DNA of 64,000 nt from CAZQGO01 sp964593065. GTDB lineage: Bacteria > Oederibacteriota > JAAXVQ01. The notes below the pieces were generated by a model that searched no databases, was not told where the DNA came from, and worked only from the letters and a program-made list of their open reading frames with translations. The stretch is from contig CAZQGO010000006.1 in assembly GCA_964593065.1 (NCBI GenBank), positions 1 to 64,000 on the forward strand, read 5' to 3'. Shown in pieces: positions 1-8,248 of this stretch; within the stretch, counting starts at the first letter, position 1; every line of letters begins with the position of its first letter. The position numbers were made by a program, and so were the translations under genes.

Positions 1-733
1 GGGCGTGGCGACGAGGCTGATCGAGCGCAACACGACCATTCCCACCCGCAAGAGCCAGATCTTCTCCACGGCCTCGGACAACCAGCCCACCGTGTCCATC
101 CGCGTGCTGCAGGGGGAGCGCGAGATGGCGGACGACAACCGCACGCTCGGCCGTTTCGACCTGACCGGCATCCCGCCGGCGCCGCGGGGCGTGCCGCAGG
201 TCGAGGTGACGTTCGACATCGACGCCAACGGCATTGTCCACGTTTCGGCCAAGGATCTGGGGACGGGCCGCGAGCAGAAGATCACCATCACGGCCAGCTC
301 GGGCTTGAACCAGGACGAGATCGACAAGATGATCAAGGAAGCCCAGGCCCATGAAAGCGAGGATCACTCCAAGCGGCACCAGGTGGAAGTCCGCAACCGC
401 GCGGATTCCCTGGTCTACCAGACGGAAAAGATCCTGCAGGAACACGGCGAGAAAGTGGACGCCCAGGTCCGGGAGCAGGTGAAAAAGTCCGTCGAAGACG
501 TGAAGAAGGCCCTGGAGAAGCAAGACACGGAAGCCATTGAGGCGGCCTGCGCCAAGGTGGAGAAAATGGCGCAGAAGCTGGGCGAAGCGGTGTACGCCAA
601 GGCCAGCGCCGCCAAAAATTCCGGTGGCGAGCAGCAGGCTCCCGGCGGCGAGACGGAGACGAAATCCCCGGAGGAAGAGAACGTGGTGGACGCCGAGTTC
701 AAGGCGGAAGACGGCGGGGGGAAGGACTCCTGA
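1..733 (+). CDS. dnaK: DnaK (Hsp70 chaperone), C-terminal part, 5' end cut by window
   Basis: The reading frame is open from base 2 and ends at the TGA at 731-733, giving about 243 residues. The visible part starts in the substrate-binding beta domain, with the Hsp70 hallmarks ERNTTIPT, LQGEREM, LTGIPPAPRG and FDIDANGIVHVSAKD. It continues through the alpha-helical lid to an acidic tail with the conserved VVDAEF motif. The ATPase domain lies outside the window. DnaK binds exposed hydrophobic segments of client proteins in the cytoplasm and works with DnaJ, encoded next. A terminator-like hairpin follows at 773-820, so transcription may drop between dnaK and dnaJ. Identity is secure. Confidence 0.97.
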   Translation, partial: GVATRLIERNTTIPTRKSQIFSTASDNQPTVSIRVLQGEREMADDNRTLGRFDLTGIPPAPRGVPQVEVTFDIDANGIVHVSAKDLGTGREQKITITASSGLNQDEIDKMIKEAQAHESEDHSKRHQVEVRNRADSLVYQTEKILQEHGEKVDAQVREQVKKSVEDVKKALEKQDTEAIEAACAKVEKMAQKLGEAVYAKASAAKNSGGEQQAPGGETETKSPEEENVVDAEFKAEDGGGKDS

Positions 734-772
734 CCGCAACCGGCAAGCTTCGCTTTTTTAGGCAGAACCACA

Positions 773-820
773 GACCGCGGTCCCGCGCCCGGATGGAAAG
801 TGGGGCGCCGCGGTCTTTTT
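773..820 (+). terminator. Intrinsic terminator between dnaK and dnaJ
   Basis: GACCGCGG at 773-780 pairs with CCGCGGTC at 808-815. An inner GC-rich arm also pairs, with a small bulge. The stem is followed directly by TTTTT. It sits in the 98-nt gap between dnaK and dnaJ, about 10 nt before the dnaJ ribosome-binding site. It probably reduces rather than abolishes read-through, since no clear promoter is visible between the hairpin and dnaJ. Confidence 0.7.
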
Positions 821-831
821 GCTAGAGGTGC

Positions 832-1986
832 ATGATGGCCGCCAAGCGTGATTATTACGAAGTCCTGGGAGTCCCCCGGAACGCCTCGGAGGACCAGATC
901 AAACAGTCCTACCGCAACCTGGCGAAAAAGTACCATCCGGACGCCAATCCCGGGGACAAATCGGCCGAGGAGAGATTCAAGGAAGTCAACGAAGCCTACG
1001 AAGTCCTGCGCGACGCCCGCAAACGTTCCGCCTACGATCAGTTCGGGCACGCCGGCGTCAATGCCGGCGCCGGGGCGGGCGCCGCCGGCGGCTTCGCGGG
1101 CGGAGCGGACTTCGGAGACATGGGCGACATCTTCTCGGACATTTTCGAGGGTTTTTTCGGTTCCGGCGGCGGCACGCGCAGCGAGCGCAGGACCCAGACC
1201 CGCGTCCGCCGCGGTTCGGACCTGCGCTACGACCTGACCCTGTCCTTTTTGGAGAGCGCCCGCGGGAAGGATATCATGCTGGAAATCCCGCGCCTGGAGA
1301 CTTGCGGCACCTGCCGGGGCACCGGCAGCAAGGGAGGGGCCGCGCCCAAAACCTGCGCCACCTGCCGCGGCACCGGCCAGGTCCGCATGAGCCAGGGATT
1401 TTTCTCCGTCATGCGCACCTGCCCGACCTGCGGCGGCGAGGGCACGGTGGTGGAGCAGCCCTGTCCCGCCTGCTACGGAGAGGGGCGGATTCGAACCGTC
1501 CGAAAAATTTCCGTCAAGGTTCCGCCGGGGGTCGAGACCGGCAGCCGCCTGAAGGTGGCGGGCGAAGGGGAGGCCGGGATCCACGGCGGGCCACGCGGCG
1601 ATCTCTACGTTGTGATCCAGGTTGAAGCCCATCCGATCTTTTCTCGCGAAGACGACAATGTCCTCTGCGTCGTTCCCGTGCCCCTGACGGTTGCCGTCTT
1701 GGGAGGGGAGATTGAAATCCCCACCTTGGGCGGCATGGTGTCCATGAAGATTCCGGCCGGGTCGCAGACCGGAAAAGTCTTCCGCCTGCGCGGCAAGGGA
1801 TTTCCCAATTTGCGGGGCTTGGGCACGGGCGACCAGCTCGTGACCGTGGAAGTGGAAACGCCCATGCGCCTGCAGGAAAAGCAGCGGCAGCTGATCCGGG
1901 AGTTCGCCCGCTTAGGCGGCGAGGAGAATTTCCCCCGGGTCAGGGAATATCTGGGCAAGATCAGGGCCTTGTTCCGGAGTTCGTGA
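832..1986 (+). CDS. dnaJ: DnaJ (Hsp40 co-chaperone)
   Basis: The protein has 384 residues, the usual length for a type I DnaJ. The N-terminal J domain carries the HPD motif (KYHPDANPGD, about residues 33-42) that stimulates DnaK ATPase. A Gly/Phe-rich linker follows at about 75-115. The zinc domain has four CxxCxGxG units (CGTCRGTG, CATCRGTG, CPTCGGEG, CPACYGEG) at about 155-225. The C-terminal part holds the two beta-barrel client-binding domains. Two adjacent ATGs (832 and 835) can both serve as start, with AGAGGTG just upstream. The stop overlaps the next gene region. It lies next to dnaK, its functional partner. Confidence 0.97.
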   Translation: MMAAKRDYYEVLGVPRNASEDQIKQSYRNLAKKYHPDANPGDKSAEERFKEVNEAYEVLRDARKRSAYDQFGHAGVNAGAGAGAAGGFAGGADFGDMGDIFSDIFEGFFGSGGGTRSERRTQTRVRRGSDLRYDLTLSFLESARGKDIMLEIPRLETCGTCRGTGSKGGAAPKTCATCRGTGQVRMSQGFFSVMRTCPTCGGEGTVVEQPCPACYGEGRIRTVRKISVKVPPGVETGSRLKVAGEGEAGIHGGPRGDLYVVIQVEAHPIFSREDDNVLCVVPVPLTVAVLGGEIEIPTLGGMVSMKIPAGSQTGKVFRLRGKGFPNLRGLGTGDQLVTVEVETPMRLQEKQRQLIREFARLGGEENFPRVREYLGKIRALFRSS

Positions 1987-1988
1987 CC

Positions 1989-3056
1989 ATGGGACGGTCC
2001 CGCTCCCTCCGCTGGCTCGTATGGCTGGCAGTTGGTTTGCTGGCGGGATGCATGAATCCGGACCTGTTGGATCAGGTCAGGCATAAAAACCAGGCCACGC
2101 CGTCCGCTGCGATGGCCGCCCTGCCGCCCGAGGAAGACGCGGCGGATATGACCCGCGTCCTGCAGCAGTCGCTGGCGGGCGTGGACGATTCGGCCCGCAT
2201 CGTCTACGCGGCCATGATCGCGGGCAAGGCGGAGATCTTCAGCCTGCTGCCCGACGGCACGCGCAGCATTCAGTTGACCTCGGACCAGCGTTACAAATGC
2301 CGGCCCGCCTGGAGCCCGGATCACCGCCATATCGCGTTTTTCCGCTATCCGTCCGACCGTCCCGTCTCCGACGTGGCGTCCTTGATCATCATGGACGTCA
2401 ACGGCGCCAACCAACGGGTCGTTATCCCGCGCCTGAAAATCGATCTCGACACCGCCCGCATCTCCTGGCGCCCGGACGGCAGCCGCGTATACGTCCAGGA
2501 GAAGGATTTCGGCTCCGTTCTCTTCGGGTACGATGTGTCCTCGGGGAAGCCGGTTGAAACCGTCCGGATCCCCAAGACCAGTTTTCTCACCTTGGCGTAC
2601 AGCCTGTCGCCGGACCTGCAGACCATCGCCGGAGCCGGTCCCGATCCGAAGACCGGTGCACTCCACATCGGCACGGTGCGCCGCGACGGCAGCCTTGACA
2701 CCGATTTAATGAAACCCTTTCGCACCGTGGCCTATCACGTCGGAACCGTGGTTTGGTCCTACGACGGGCAGCTGGTCGCCTACGAGCTGGACAACCTGGT
2801 GATCGTCATGTCCAGTTATTACCGTCCGGGATTCAAAGCCAATCCCATCACCCCCAACGAGCCCGCCGGCAAGATCACCGGCGCCGCGTTTTCCCCCACC
2901 GGAAAGTTCATCGCCTATACCCAGGAAATCACGCGCGAGGCGGTCATGGGCGCGGGGGAACGGGAGACGGTTTCGGATTTATGGGTCGTGGATGCGGACG
3001 GCACCCATGCCCGGCCCATCACCCGCGAAGGCAGCTGTTTCGATCCTCACTGGTAG
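1989..3056 (+). CDS. TolB-like beta-propeller lipoprotein
   Basis: The protein has about 355 residues. It begins with a lipoprotein signal peptide ending in the lipobox LLAGC (about residues 16-20), so it should be lipidated and anchored in a membrane facing the periplasm. The rest is built of PD40/TolB-type propeller blades, seen as repeated phrases such as AWSPDHRHIAFF, SWRPDGSRVYV, VWSYDGQLVAY and AFSPTGKFIAY. The chain ends in a last blade (DPHW). A GTG at 1983 overlapping the dnaJ stop is an alternative start, but the ATG at 1989 gives a better signal peptide. Its role is not known. TolB relatives act in envelope integrity, but no tol-pal genes lie nearby. Confidence 0.75.
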   Translation: MGRSRSLRWLVWLAVGLLAGCMNPDLLDQVRHKNQATPSAAMAALPPEEDAADMTRVLQQSLAGVDDSARIVYAAMIAGKAEIFSLLPDGTRSIQLTSDQRYKCRPAWSPDHRHIAFFRYPSDRPVSDVASLIIMDVNGANQRVVIPRLKIDLDTARISWRPDGSRVYVQEKDFGSVLFGYDVSSGKPVETVRIPKTSFLTLAYSLSPDLQTIAGAGPDPKTGALHIGTVRRDGSLDTDLMKPFRTVAYHVGTVVWSYDGQLVAYELDNLVIVMSSYYRPGFKANPITPNEPAGKITGAAFSPTGKFIAYTQEITREAVMGAGERETVSDLWVVDADGTHARPITREGSCFDPHW

Positions 3057-3064
3057 GTGATGCC

Positions 3065-3832
3065 ATGGGCCTCCCGCGCTTCCTGGTTGCTCCCGAGGTT
3101 CTGCGGACCTCTCCCGTCGGGCTGACCGGAGCGGAGCTGCATCATTGCCGCGTCCTGCGACTGCGGCCAGGCGCGGCGGTGAGAATCTGCGACGGTGCGG
3201 GCCGGGAATTCGCGGGCCGGCTGCTGCGGGTCTCCTCCTCGCGGGCCGAGGTCAACCTGGAAGAGGAGGTGCAGGCCGCCGTCGAGTCGCCCCTGGACGT
3301 GACCCTGTACCAGGCCCTGACCCGGAGCGAAAAAATGGAATTCATTTTGCAAAAAACCACCGAGCTGGGTCTGTCCCGTTTTGTTCCGGTCCTGACCGAG
3401 CGCGTGCAGGGAAAGCGGCCGGCCGGAGAGGACGGCCGCCTGGCCCGCTGGCGTGAAATCGCCCGCCAAGCCGTGCGCCAGTCGGGACGCACACGCCTGC
3501 CCGAAGTGGCGGCACCCTGTACCTTCGCGCAAGCCGTCGCCGCCGCTCGTCAGGCGCCCCTGGCCCTGCTTCCCACGGCCGCCGCGGAGCCGGAGGCAGG
3601 CTGGAAACAACTCCCGGGCGTCGGGGCCGGCCTGCGGGCGGTATCGATCCTGGTGGGACCGGAAGGCGGTTTCAGTACCGAGGAAGTGGACCACGCCCGG
3701 GCCGCGGGCCTGAAGACCCTCCGGTTGGGCCCCAGGATTTTGAGGACCGAAACGGCCGGGGTGGTGGTCGTGGCACTGGCGCAGTTCACCTGGGGCGACC
3801 TGGGAGGAGAAGGCGCATGGACGAACCCCTGA
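3065..3832 (+). CDS. rsmE: RsmE, 16S rRNA (uracil1498-N3)-methyltransferase
   Basis: The protein has 255 residues, close to the family's usual 240-250. The N-terminal PUA-like RNA-binding domain (FLVAPEVL, ELHHCRVLRLRPGA) is followed by a SPOUT methyltransferase domain. The trefoil-knot cofactor site is evident in ILVGPEGGFS (about 197-206) and LGPRILRTETA (about 221-231). It methylates N3 of U1498 in 16S rRNA using S-adenosylmethionine. The ATG at 3065 is the first in-frame start after the lipoprotein stop. The 3' end overlaps the next gene by 16 nt. In many bacteria rsmE follows dnaJ closely, as here apart from the inserted lipoprotein gene. Confidence 0.93.
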   Translation: MGLPRFLVAPEVLRTSPVGLTGAELHHCRVLRLRPGAAVRICDGAGREFAGRLLRVSSSRAEVNLEEEVQAAVESPLDVTLYQALTRSEKMEFILQKTTELGLSRFVPVLTERVQGKRPAGEDGRLARWREIARQAVRQSGRTRLPEVAAPCTFAQAVAAARQAPLALLPTAAAEPEAGWKQLPGVGAGLRAVSILVGPEGGFSTEEVDHARAAGLKTLRLGPRILRTETAGVVVVALAQFTWGDLGGEGAWTNP

Positions 3833-5151
3833 CAGCGGCGCGACGGCTTCTGGACACGGCGAAGCCCGGCGAGCAGCTTGAGATTTTCAGCCTGGCTTCC
3901 GAGACCCACGGGTATGAATGGGCCGGGGGGCGGTTGGAGCGCAGCGAACACAAGCAGCAGTCGGGGTTCGCCTTGCGGGTATTCTCGGCAGGCCGCATGG
4001 GGTTCTCCTTTCGCGTCGACACCCGGCCGCAGGCCCTGGCCGAAGCCGTGGACGAGGCGCGCGCTCTTTGCCGGGTTTCCGAGCCCGATCCCTGCCGCGG
4101 CCTGCCGGAGGTCCGCGAACCGGCCGAGGTCCTCCTGCCCCCGCCGTGCGACCTGCAGGCCGTGCCCGAGTCCGCCAAACTCGCATGGCTGCAACGCATG
4201 GAAGCCGCGGCTTTGGCCTGCGATCGCTCGATCCAATCGGTCCAGCAAGCCTCGTACCAGGAACGTGTCTGGCATTTCGGGCTGGCCAATTCCCTGGGAC
4301 TGGAACGGAAATGGTCCAAGCAGGAATTTTCCTTGGCCGCCGCGGCCTTGGCCGCCCAAAGCCAGGACATCCAGCTGGGGGAGGAATATCGAACCTGGAC
4401 CGTGCGGGACGAACTGGATCCCGAAGGCGTCGGACGGGCGGCCGGCGAGCGCGCTTTTTGCCTGCTGGGCGCCACACCCCTGGCCACGGGAACGCGGGAC
4501 CTGGTCCTTCCTCCCCACGTGACCACCGGCCTTCTGGCCGCGGCGGCCGGAGCCTGGTCCGCCGAAGCGGTCCAGCGCGGCCGGTCTTTTCTGGCCGGCC
4601 GGGAAGGCCAGCCTGTGGCTTCCGCCTGCATTCACTTGGTCGATGACGGCACCGTGGCGAAAGGTCTGGGCACGGCGCCCGTGGATGAGGAAGGCACGCC
4701 GTCGGGCCGGACCGCGCTGGTGAACGCCGGGCGCCTGGCGGGTTTCCTCCACAATGAGGAGACCGCACGCCGCGGCGGAGTCCGGTCCACGGGCAACGGC
4801 CGCCGCTCCGGCCTGCAGACGCCGCCGGGCGTCGAACCCAGCAATTTCATGCTGTTGCCGGGGTCCGAATCCCCCCAAAACCTGGGCCGCCGGGCCGCAG
4901 GAGTGTTCTATGTGGTGGAACTGCTCGGCCTGCACACGCTGGACCCGGTCACCGGGGAATTTTCCGTGGGGGCCAGCGGCTGGCTGCTCGCGGGCGGGGA
5001 GTACGATCGCCCCGTGCGCGGCGTCACCCTCGCGGGGACCCTGGAGCAATTGTTGTCGCAGGTCGCGGCTGTCGGCAACGACGCCACGGCCTATGGCAAC
5101 TTTTCGGCCCCGACGCTGTGGGTGCATGATATGATGGTGGCGGGGAAGTGA
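3817..5151 (+). CDS. TldE/PmbA-type metalloprotease subunit
   Basis: The protein has 444 residues and belongs to the TldD/PmbA family. It lacks the zinc-binding HExxxH motif of TldD, so it matches the TldE (PmbA) partner, which has no catalytic metal site. The C-terminal half is typical: a segment around GVEPSNFMLLPG, then a long beta-rich domain ending in a Gly-rich strand. TldD-TldE pairs degrade or trim unfolded small proteins and ribosomal peptides in the cytoplasm. No tldD is present in the window, so its partner must lie elsewhere or be missing. The start ATG overlaps the end of rsmE, suggesting translational coupling. Confidence 0.85.
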   Translation: MDEPLTAARRLLDTAKPGEQLEIFSLASETHGYEWAGGRLERSEHKQQSGFALRVFSAGRMGFSFRVDTRPQALAEAVDEARALCRVSEPDPCRGLPEVREPAEVLLPPPCDLQAVPESAKLAWLQRMEAAALACDRSIQSVQQASYQERVWHFGLANSLGLERKWSKQEFSLAAAALAAQSQDIQLGEEYRTWTVRDELDPEGVGRAAGERAFCLLGATPLATGTRDLVLPPHVTTGLLAAAAGAWSAEAVQRGRSFLAGREGQPVASACIHLVDDGTVAKGLGTAPVDEEGTPSGRTALVNAGRLAGFLHNEETARRGGVRSTGNGRRSGLQTPPGVEPSNFMLLPGSESPQNLGRRAAGVFYVVELLGLHTLDPVTGEFSVGASGWLLAGGEYDRPVRGVTLAGTLEQLLSQVAAVGNDATAYGNFSAPTLWVHDMMVAGK

Positions 5152-5178
5152 CCAAAATATGCCGCCACGGCCGGATGG

Positions 5179-5200
5179 CCTGCATCCGCGCGGGTGCAGG
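5179..5200. other. Hairpin upstream of aroE
   Basis: CCTGCATCC at 5179-5187 can pair with GGGTGCAGG at 5192-5200 (one G-U pair, 4-nt loop), with partial extension outward. There is no T-run, so it is not a standard terminator. It lies in the 88-nt gap between the TldE gene and aroE, about 25 nt before the aroE ribosome-binding site. It may shape mRNA processing or translation. Confidence 0.4.
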
Positions 5201-5239
5201 GCCGGGGCCGCGTCCGCGCTGGTCCGGAGGTTCGCGTTC

Positions 5240-6106
5240 ATGTCCAATTATTCCACCGCCGCCCTGACCGGCCGGACCCGCTTGGCGGGAGTCATCGGCC
5301 AGCCGGTGCGGCATACGCTTTCGCCGGCCATGCACAACGCGGCCTTCGCCGCGGTGGGCGTGGATGCCGTTTACGTGCCCCTGGAAGTGGGGCCGGCGGG
5401 CTTGAGCCGGCTGTTGGCGGCGCTGGCCGACGTAGGGGCGCTCGGCGTCAATGTTACCCTGCCCTATAAACAGTGTGCCCTGAAGCTGGTTGACCGCTGC
5501 TCCGCGGAAGCCAGGCGCATCGGTGCGGTCAACACCATCGTCTTCCGCGGCCGCCGTCTCATCGGCCACAACACCGATGGGCTTGGATTCCTGGCCAGCG
5601 TGCGGAAGGTCATGTCGTTGGACGGCCAGCGGGTGGTGCTGCTGGGCGCCGGCGGCGCCGGCCGCGCCGTCGCCGTGTCCCTGCTGGGCCAACGGATCCG
5701 GCACCTGACTCTGGCGGAGCCGGACGCCCGGCGCAGCGCTCGTCTCATGCGGGATTTGCGCCGCCTGGGCACGGTGCCGGTCACGCGCGTCCAGCCCGGT
5801 TCGACCGCCCTGAAAACCCTGCTGGCGCAGGCCGGCCTGCTGGTGAACGCCACTCCCCTGGGGCTGAAAACCTCGGACCCCCTGCCGGTGGCGGCCGGGG
5901 AAATTCCCCGCGGCATCTGCGTCATGGATCTGGTTTACGGCCGGGGACCGACCGCTTTCCTGCGCGCGGCCCGCCGGCGGAGATGCCGGATCATTCCCGG
6001 CTGGCACATGCTGTTGTACCAGGGCGCGGAAGCCTTCCGCCTGATCACCGGCCATCCGGCGCCTCTGGGCGTCATGCGGGCGGCCCTGCAGCGAGCGGGC
6101 GTATGA
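5240..6106 (+). CDS. aroE: AroE, shikimate dehydrogenase
   Basis: The protein has 288 residues. It reduces 3-dehydroshikimate to shikimate with NADPH in the pathway to chorismate. The N-terminal substrate domain has GQPVRHTLSPAMHN (the family's SxS/T-P region) and NVTLPYK with the catalytic Lys. NTDGLGF and the Rossmann motif GAGGAGRAV follow. The upstream frame is open to 5159, but GGAGG at 5226-5230 lies 9 nt before the ATG at 5240, which fixes the start. aroC and aroK lie 7-8 kb downstream beyond the pilus genes, so this locus interleaves shikimate and pilus genes. Confidence 0.95.
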   Translation: MSNYSTAALTGRTRLAGVIGQPVRHTLSPAMHNAAFAAVGVDAVYVPLEVGPAGLSRLLAALADVGALGVNVTLPYKQCALKLVDRCSAEARRIGAVNTIVFRGRRLIGHNTDGLGFLASVRKVMSLDGQRVVLLGAGGAGRAVAVSLLGQRIRHLTLAEPDARRSARLMRDLRRLGTVPVTRVQPGSTALKTLLAQAGLLVNATPLGLKTSDPLPVAAGEIPRGICVMDLVYGRGPTAFLRAARRRRCRIIPGWHMLLYQGAEAFRLITGHPAPLGVMRAALQRAGV

Positions 6107-6136
6107 TCCGGATGGGCCGGGGCACAGCGGGAAGAC

Positions 6137-6166
6137 TTGACACTGCCCCGGCGGCAAACTTATAAT
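6137..6166 (+). promoter_or_regulatory. Consensus sigma70-type promoter for pilT
   Basis: TTGACA at 6137-6142 and TATAAT at 6161-6166 are both perfect matches, separated by 18 nt. They lie in the aroE-pilT gap, with transcription starting near 6173. The pilT ribosome-binding site AAGGAGA is at 6194-6200 and the ATG at 6208. This gives a leader of about 35 nt. It is the strongest promoter I see in the window. Confidence 0.8.
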
Positions 6167-6207
6167 CGGCACAGCCGGTATTCGCGCGACCCGAAGGAGA
6201 TTCTCTC

Positions 6208-7272
6208 ATGGTGACCATGGATTCCCTCCTGCGCCTGATGTTCGAAAAGAAGGCCTCCGACCTCCACCTGACGGTGAACATGCCGCCCCTGCTGCGCATC
6301 GACGGCGAGCTGGTGGCCACGGATCTGGAGACCCTCAAACCCGGAGTGTGCCAGTCCCTGATCTCGAGCGTGCTGGCGGACGAACAGAAGGAGCGCCTGG
6401 AGAGGAACGATGACTTGACCATCGCGTTCGGATTCGAAAAGGTCGGCCGGGTGCGCATGACCGCCTTCAAGCAGCGCGGCACCCTGGCCGCCAACCTGCG
6501 CAGCATTCCCTCCCAAGTCCAGAATTTCGAGGAACTGGGCCTGCCGCAGATCGTCAGCGACATCATCCAGGTGCCCAAGGGACTGGTGCTGGTGTGCGGC
6601 CCGACGGGATCCGGCAAGACCAGCACCTTGGCGGCCATGATCGATTGGATCAACGAACACAAAGCCGTGCACGTCCTGTCCCTGGAAGATCCCATCGAGT
6701 ACATCCACGAGCACAAGAAGTCCCTGATCAACCAGCGGGAAGTCGGCGTGGACGTGAAAAGTTACGCCCAGGGCCTGCAGCAGGCCCTGCGGCAGGATCC
6801 GGACGTGCTCTTGATCGGCGACATCCAGGACGAGCAGACCATCGAGGCCACGCTGATCGCCGCGGAAACCGGGCACCTGATCCTGGCTTCGCTCGATACC
6901 ACGGATTCCGTCCAGACCATCGCCAACCTCATCGAGATCTTTCCGCCCCACCGGCAGGACAAGATCCGGCTGCAACTCTCCTTCGTTCTGCAGGCCGTGC
7001 TGACGCAGCAGCTGCTGCCCAAGGGCTATTCCTCGGGCCGGGTGCTGGCCTGCGAAGTCCTCATTCCGACCTCGGCCGTGCGCAACTTGATCCGCGAGGA
7101 GAAGGAACATCAGATCTATGCCATGATGATGAGCGGCGGGGAATACGGCATGCAAACCATGAACCAGGCCCTGTTTGAGCTGTACCAAAAGCAACTCGTG
7201 ACCTATAACGAAATATTTTCCCGCACCACGGATCCCAAGGACCTGCAGAACCTCGTCAAGGGGACCGGCTGA
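6208..7272 (+). CDS. pilT: PilT-like type IV pilus retraction ATPase with altered catalytic motifs
   Basis: The protein has 354 residues and the PilT layout: an N-terminal PAS-like domain, then a RecA-like ATPase core. The P-loop GPTGSGKT is at 131-138, the Asp box LEDPIEYIH starts at 159, and the C-terminal PilT signature AVRNLIREEKEHQI is intact (290-303). Two catalytic positions differ from PilT. The Walker B segment reads GDIQD (204-208), where PilT has GExRD, so the catalytic Glu is Asp. The His box reads HLILASLDT (223-231), where the second His is Asp230. PilT hexamers power pilus retraction at the inner membrane. This one may turn over slowly or act like an accessory PilU. It precedes a pilin-like gene and pilMNOPQ. 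Confidence 0.88.
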   Translation: MVTMDSLLRLMFEKKASDLHLTVNMPPLLRIDGELVATDLETLKPGVCQSLISSVLADEQKERLERNDDLTIAFGFEKVGRVRMTAFKQRGTLAANLRSIPSQVQNFEELGLPQIVSDIIQVPKGLVLVCGPTGSGKTSTLAAMIDWINEHKAVHVLSLEDPIEYIHEHKKSLINQREVGVDVKSYAQGLQQALRQDPDVLLIGDIQDEQTIEATLIAAETGHLILASLDTTDSVQTIANLIEIFPPHRQDKIRLQLSFVLQAVLTQQLLPKGYSSGRVLACEVLIPTSAVRNLIREEKEHQIYAMMMSGGEYGMQTMNQALFELYQKQLVTYNEIFSRTTDPKDLQNLVKGTG

Positions 7273-7324
7273 TTGCGGGCCCGGGGTGACCGGATCCGCG
7301 CGCAGCGGGAGGAGGGGAAAACGC

Positions 7325-7819
7325 ATGCGGAATTTCTGGAGTGACCAAAACGGATTTACCTGGATCGAACTCGTCATCATCGTGGCGCTCATCGGCATTC
7401 TTTCCGCCCTGGCCTGGCCGCGCATCCAGCTCATGCGCGAAGCGGCCCGGGAAGCGGCGACCAAGGCCAACATTGAAGCCATCAAGTCCGCCATTTCGAT
7501 TTACTACGGCGACCATGAGGGAATCTGGCCGGATACCCTGGACGTGTCGGACAGAACGCCGGGCTACGGCTTCGGAAATTATCTGGACAAAATGCCGGCC
7601 GTGAAGGCCACGCACCTTGCCGATCCAGGCAAGAGCCCGGCCGGCAACGAAGTCACCTACAAATCCTTTTCGGACGAGCCCGCCTTAGCCGAGCCGAACC
7701 AGTACGGCACCGGCTGGCGTTACGACGGCCCCGGGCAGTCCAATACGGGCCGGATTTGGGTGAATAATTCTTATTTGGACAGTCACGGAGTTTCCTACAC
7801 GACCTACGGGTATCAATAG
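7325..7819 (+). CDS. Type IV pilin-like / pseudopilin protein
   Basis: The protein has 164 residues. It begins with a short leader and a class III prepilin motif. Cleavage is expected after Gly10, leaving Phe11 as the mature N-terminus and the conserved Glu at mature position 5 (FTWIE). A hydrophobic helix (about residues 13-32) follows, then a helix and a soluble C-terminal domain rich in Tyr, Gly and Asn. The start is supported by GGGAGGAGGGG at 7308-7318. A PilD-type peptidase, not seen here, would process it before assembly. It could be a major pilin, minor pilin or pseudopilin. Its place between pilT and pilM fits a pilus subunit. Confidence 0.85.
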   Translation: MRNFWSDQNGFTWIELVIIVALIGILSALAWPRIQLMREAAREAATKANIEAIKSAISIYYGDHEGIWPDTLDVSDRTPGYGFGNYLDKMPAVKATHLADPGKSPAGNEVTYKSFSDEPALAEPNQYGTGWRYDGPGQSNTGRIWVNNSYLDSHGVSYTTYGYQ

Positions 7820-8248
7820 CTGTAATCCAAAGTTTCGAAGTTTTCCACAGGCGTTTTGCTTTTCAGGTCTTACGGCAGGGTTCTCTGCGAAGTGATAACC
7901 ACTGAATTCCTTTTTTTCTTGATTTTTCAAGAATTGTCCTTTATAATCAAAAAAAAATTTCCAAAATTTATGCTGAATCAGGTTCCTTGAAAACCATTGT
8001 TTTTAAAGGTTTTTATGATAAGGATGGAAAATGCGTTAGCCCATCAATATATTGTGGACAGGGGATGAAAAGAACCTTACAGGTGGTGGTAGGTATTTAT
8101 TAAAAATATTGATTGTTTTTACCCGTTGCTGGTTGAATTCCGGAGGATAGGTGTATCCAGAAGGCGGACAAAGCCAGCGGGGCTCCCCTCGCGGCCGCCC
8201 TGGCAAGGGTGAAATGGGGCCCTCTGTTTCTTGGCGAAGGAGGCGTTG
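7820..8248. other. 429-nt AT-rich intergenic region and probable long leader of pilM
   Basis: No gene is visible. The first half is clearly AT-richer than its surroundings. It contains a promoter-like pair at 7919-7947 and a weak hairpin AAAACC/GGTTTT near 7990-8010. The second half, from about 8150, is GC-rich and could fold into several short stems (for example GCCCTGGCAAGGGT). If the 7919-7947 promoter is used, pilM would have a leader of nearly 300 nt. I could not match this leader to a known riboswitch class. Confidence 0.5.
7919..7947 (+). promoter_or_regulatory. Putative promoter for pilMNOPQ
   Basis: TTGATT at 7919-7924 (4 of 6 consensus) and TATAAT at 7942-7947 (6 of 6) are separated by 17 nt, in an AT-rich gap. 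It is the best candidate upstream of pilM. Because the local sequence is AT-rich, chance matches are more likely here than elsewhere in the window. Confidence 0.5.

Noticed and set aside
773..831. Heat-shock CIRCE operator before dnaJ
   Set aside because: The inverted repeat there is a GC-rich hairpin with a T-run and does not match the CIRCE consensus.
8130..8230. Possible GEMM (c-di-GMP) riboswitch before pilM
   Set aside because: Only a CAAAGCC fragment fits; the conserved GGGCAAACC loop and the receptor helix are absent.
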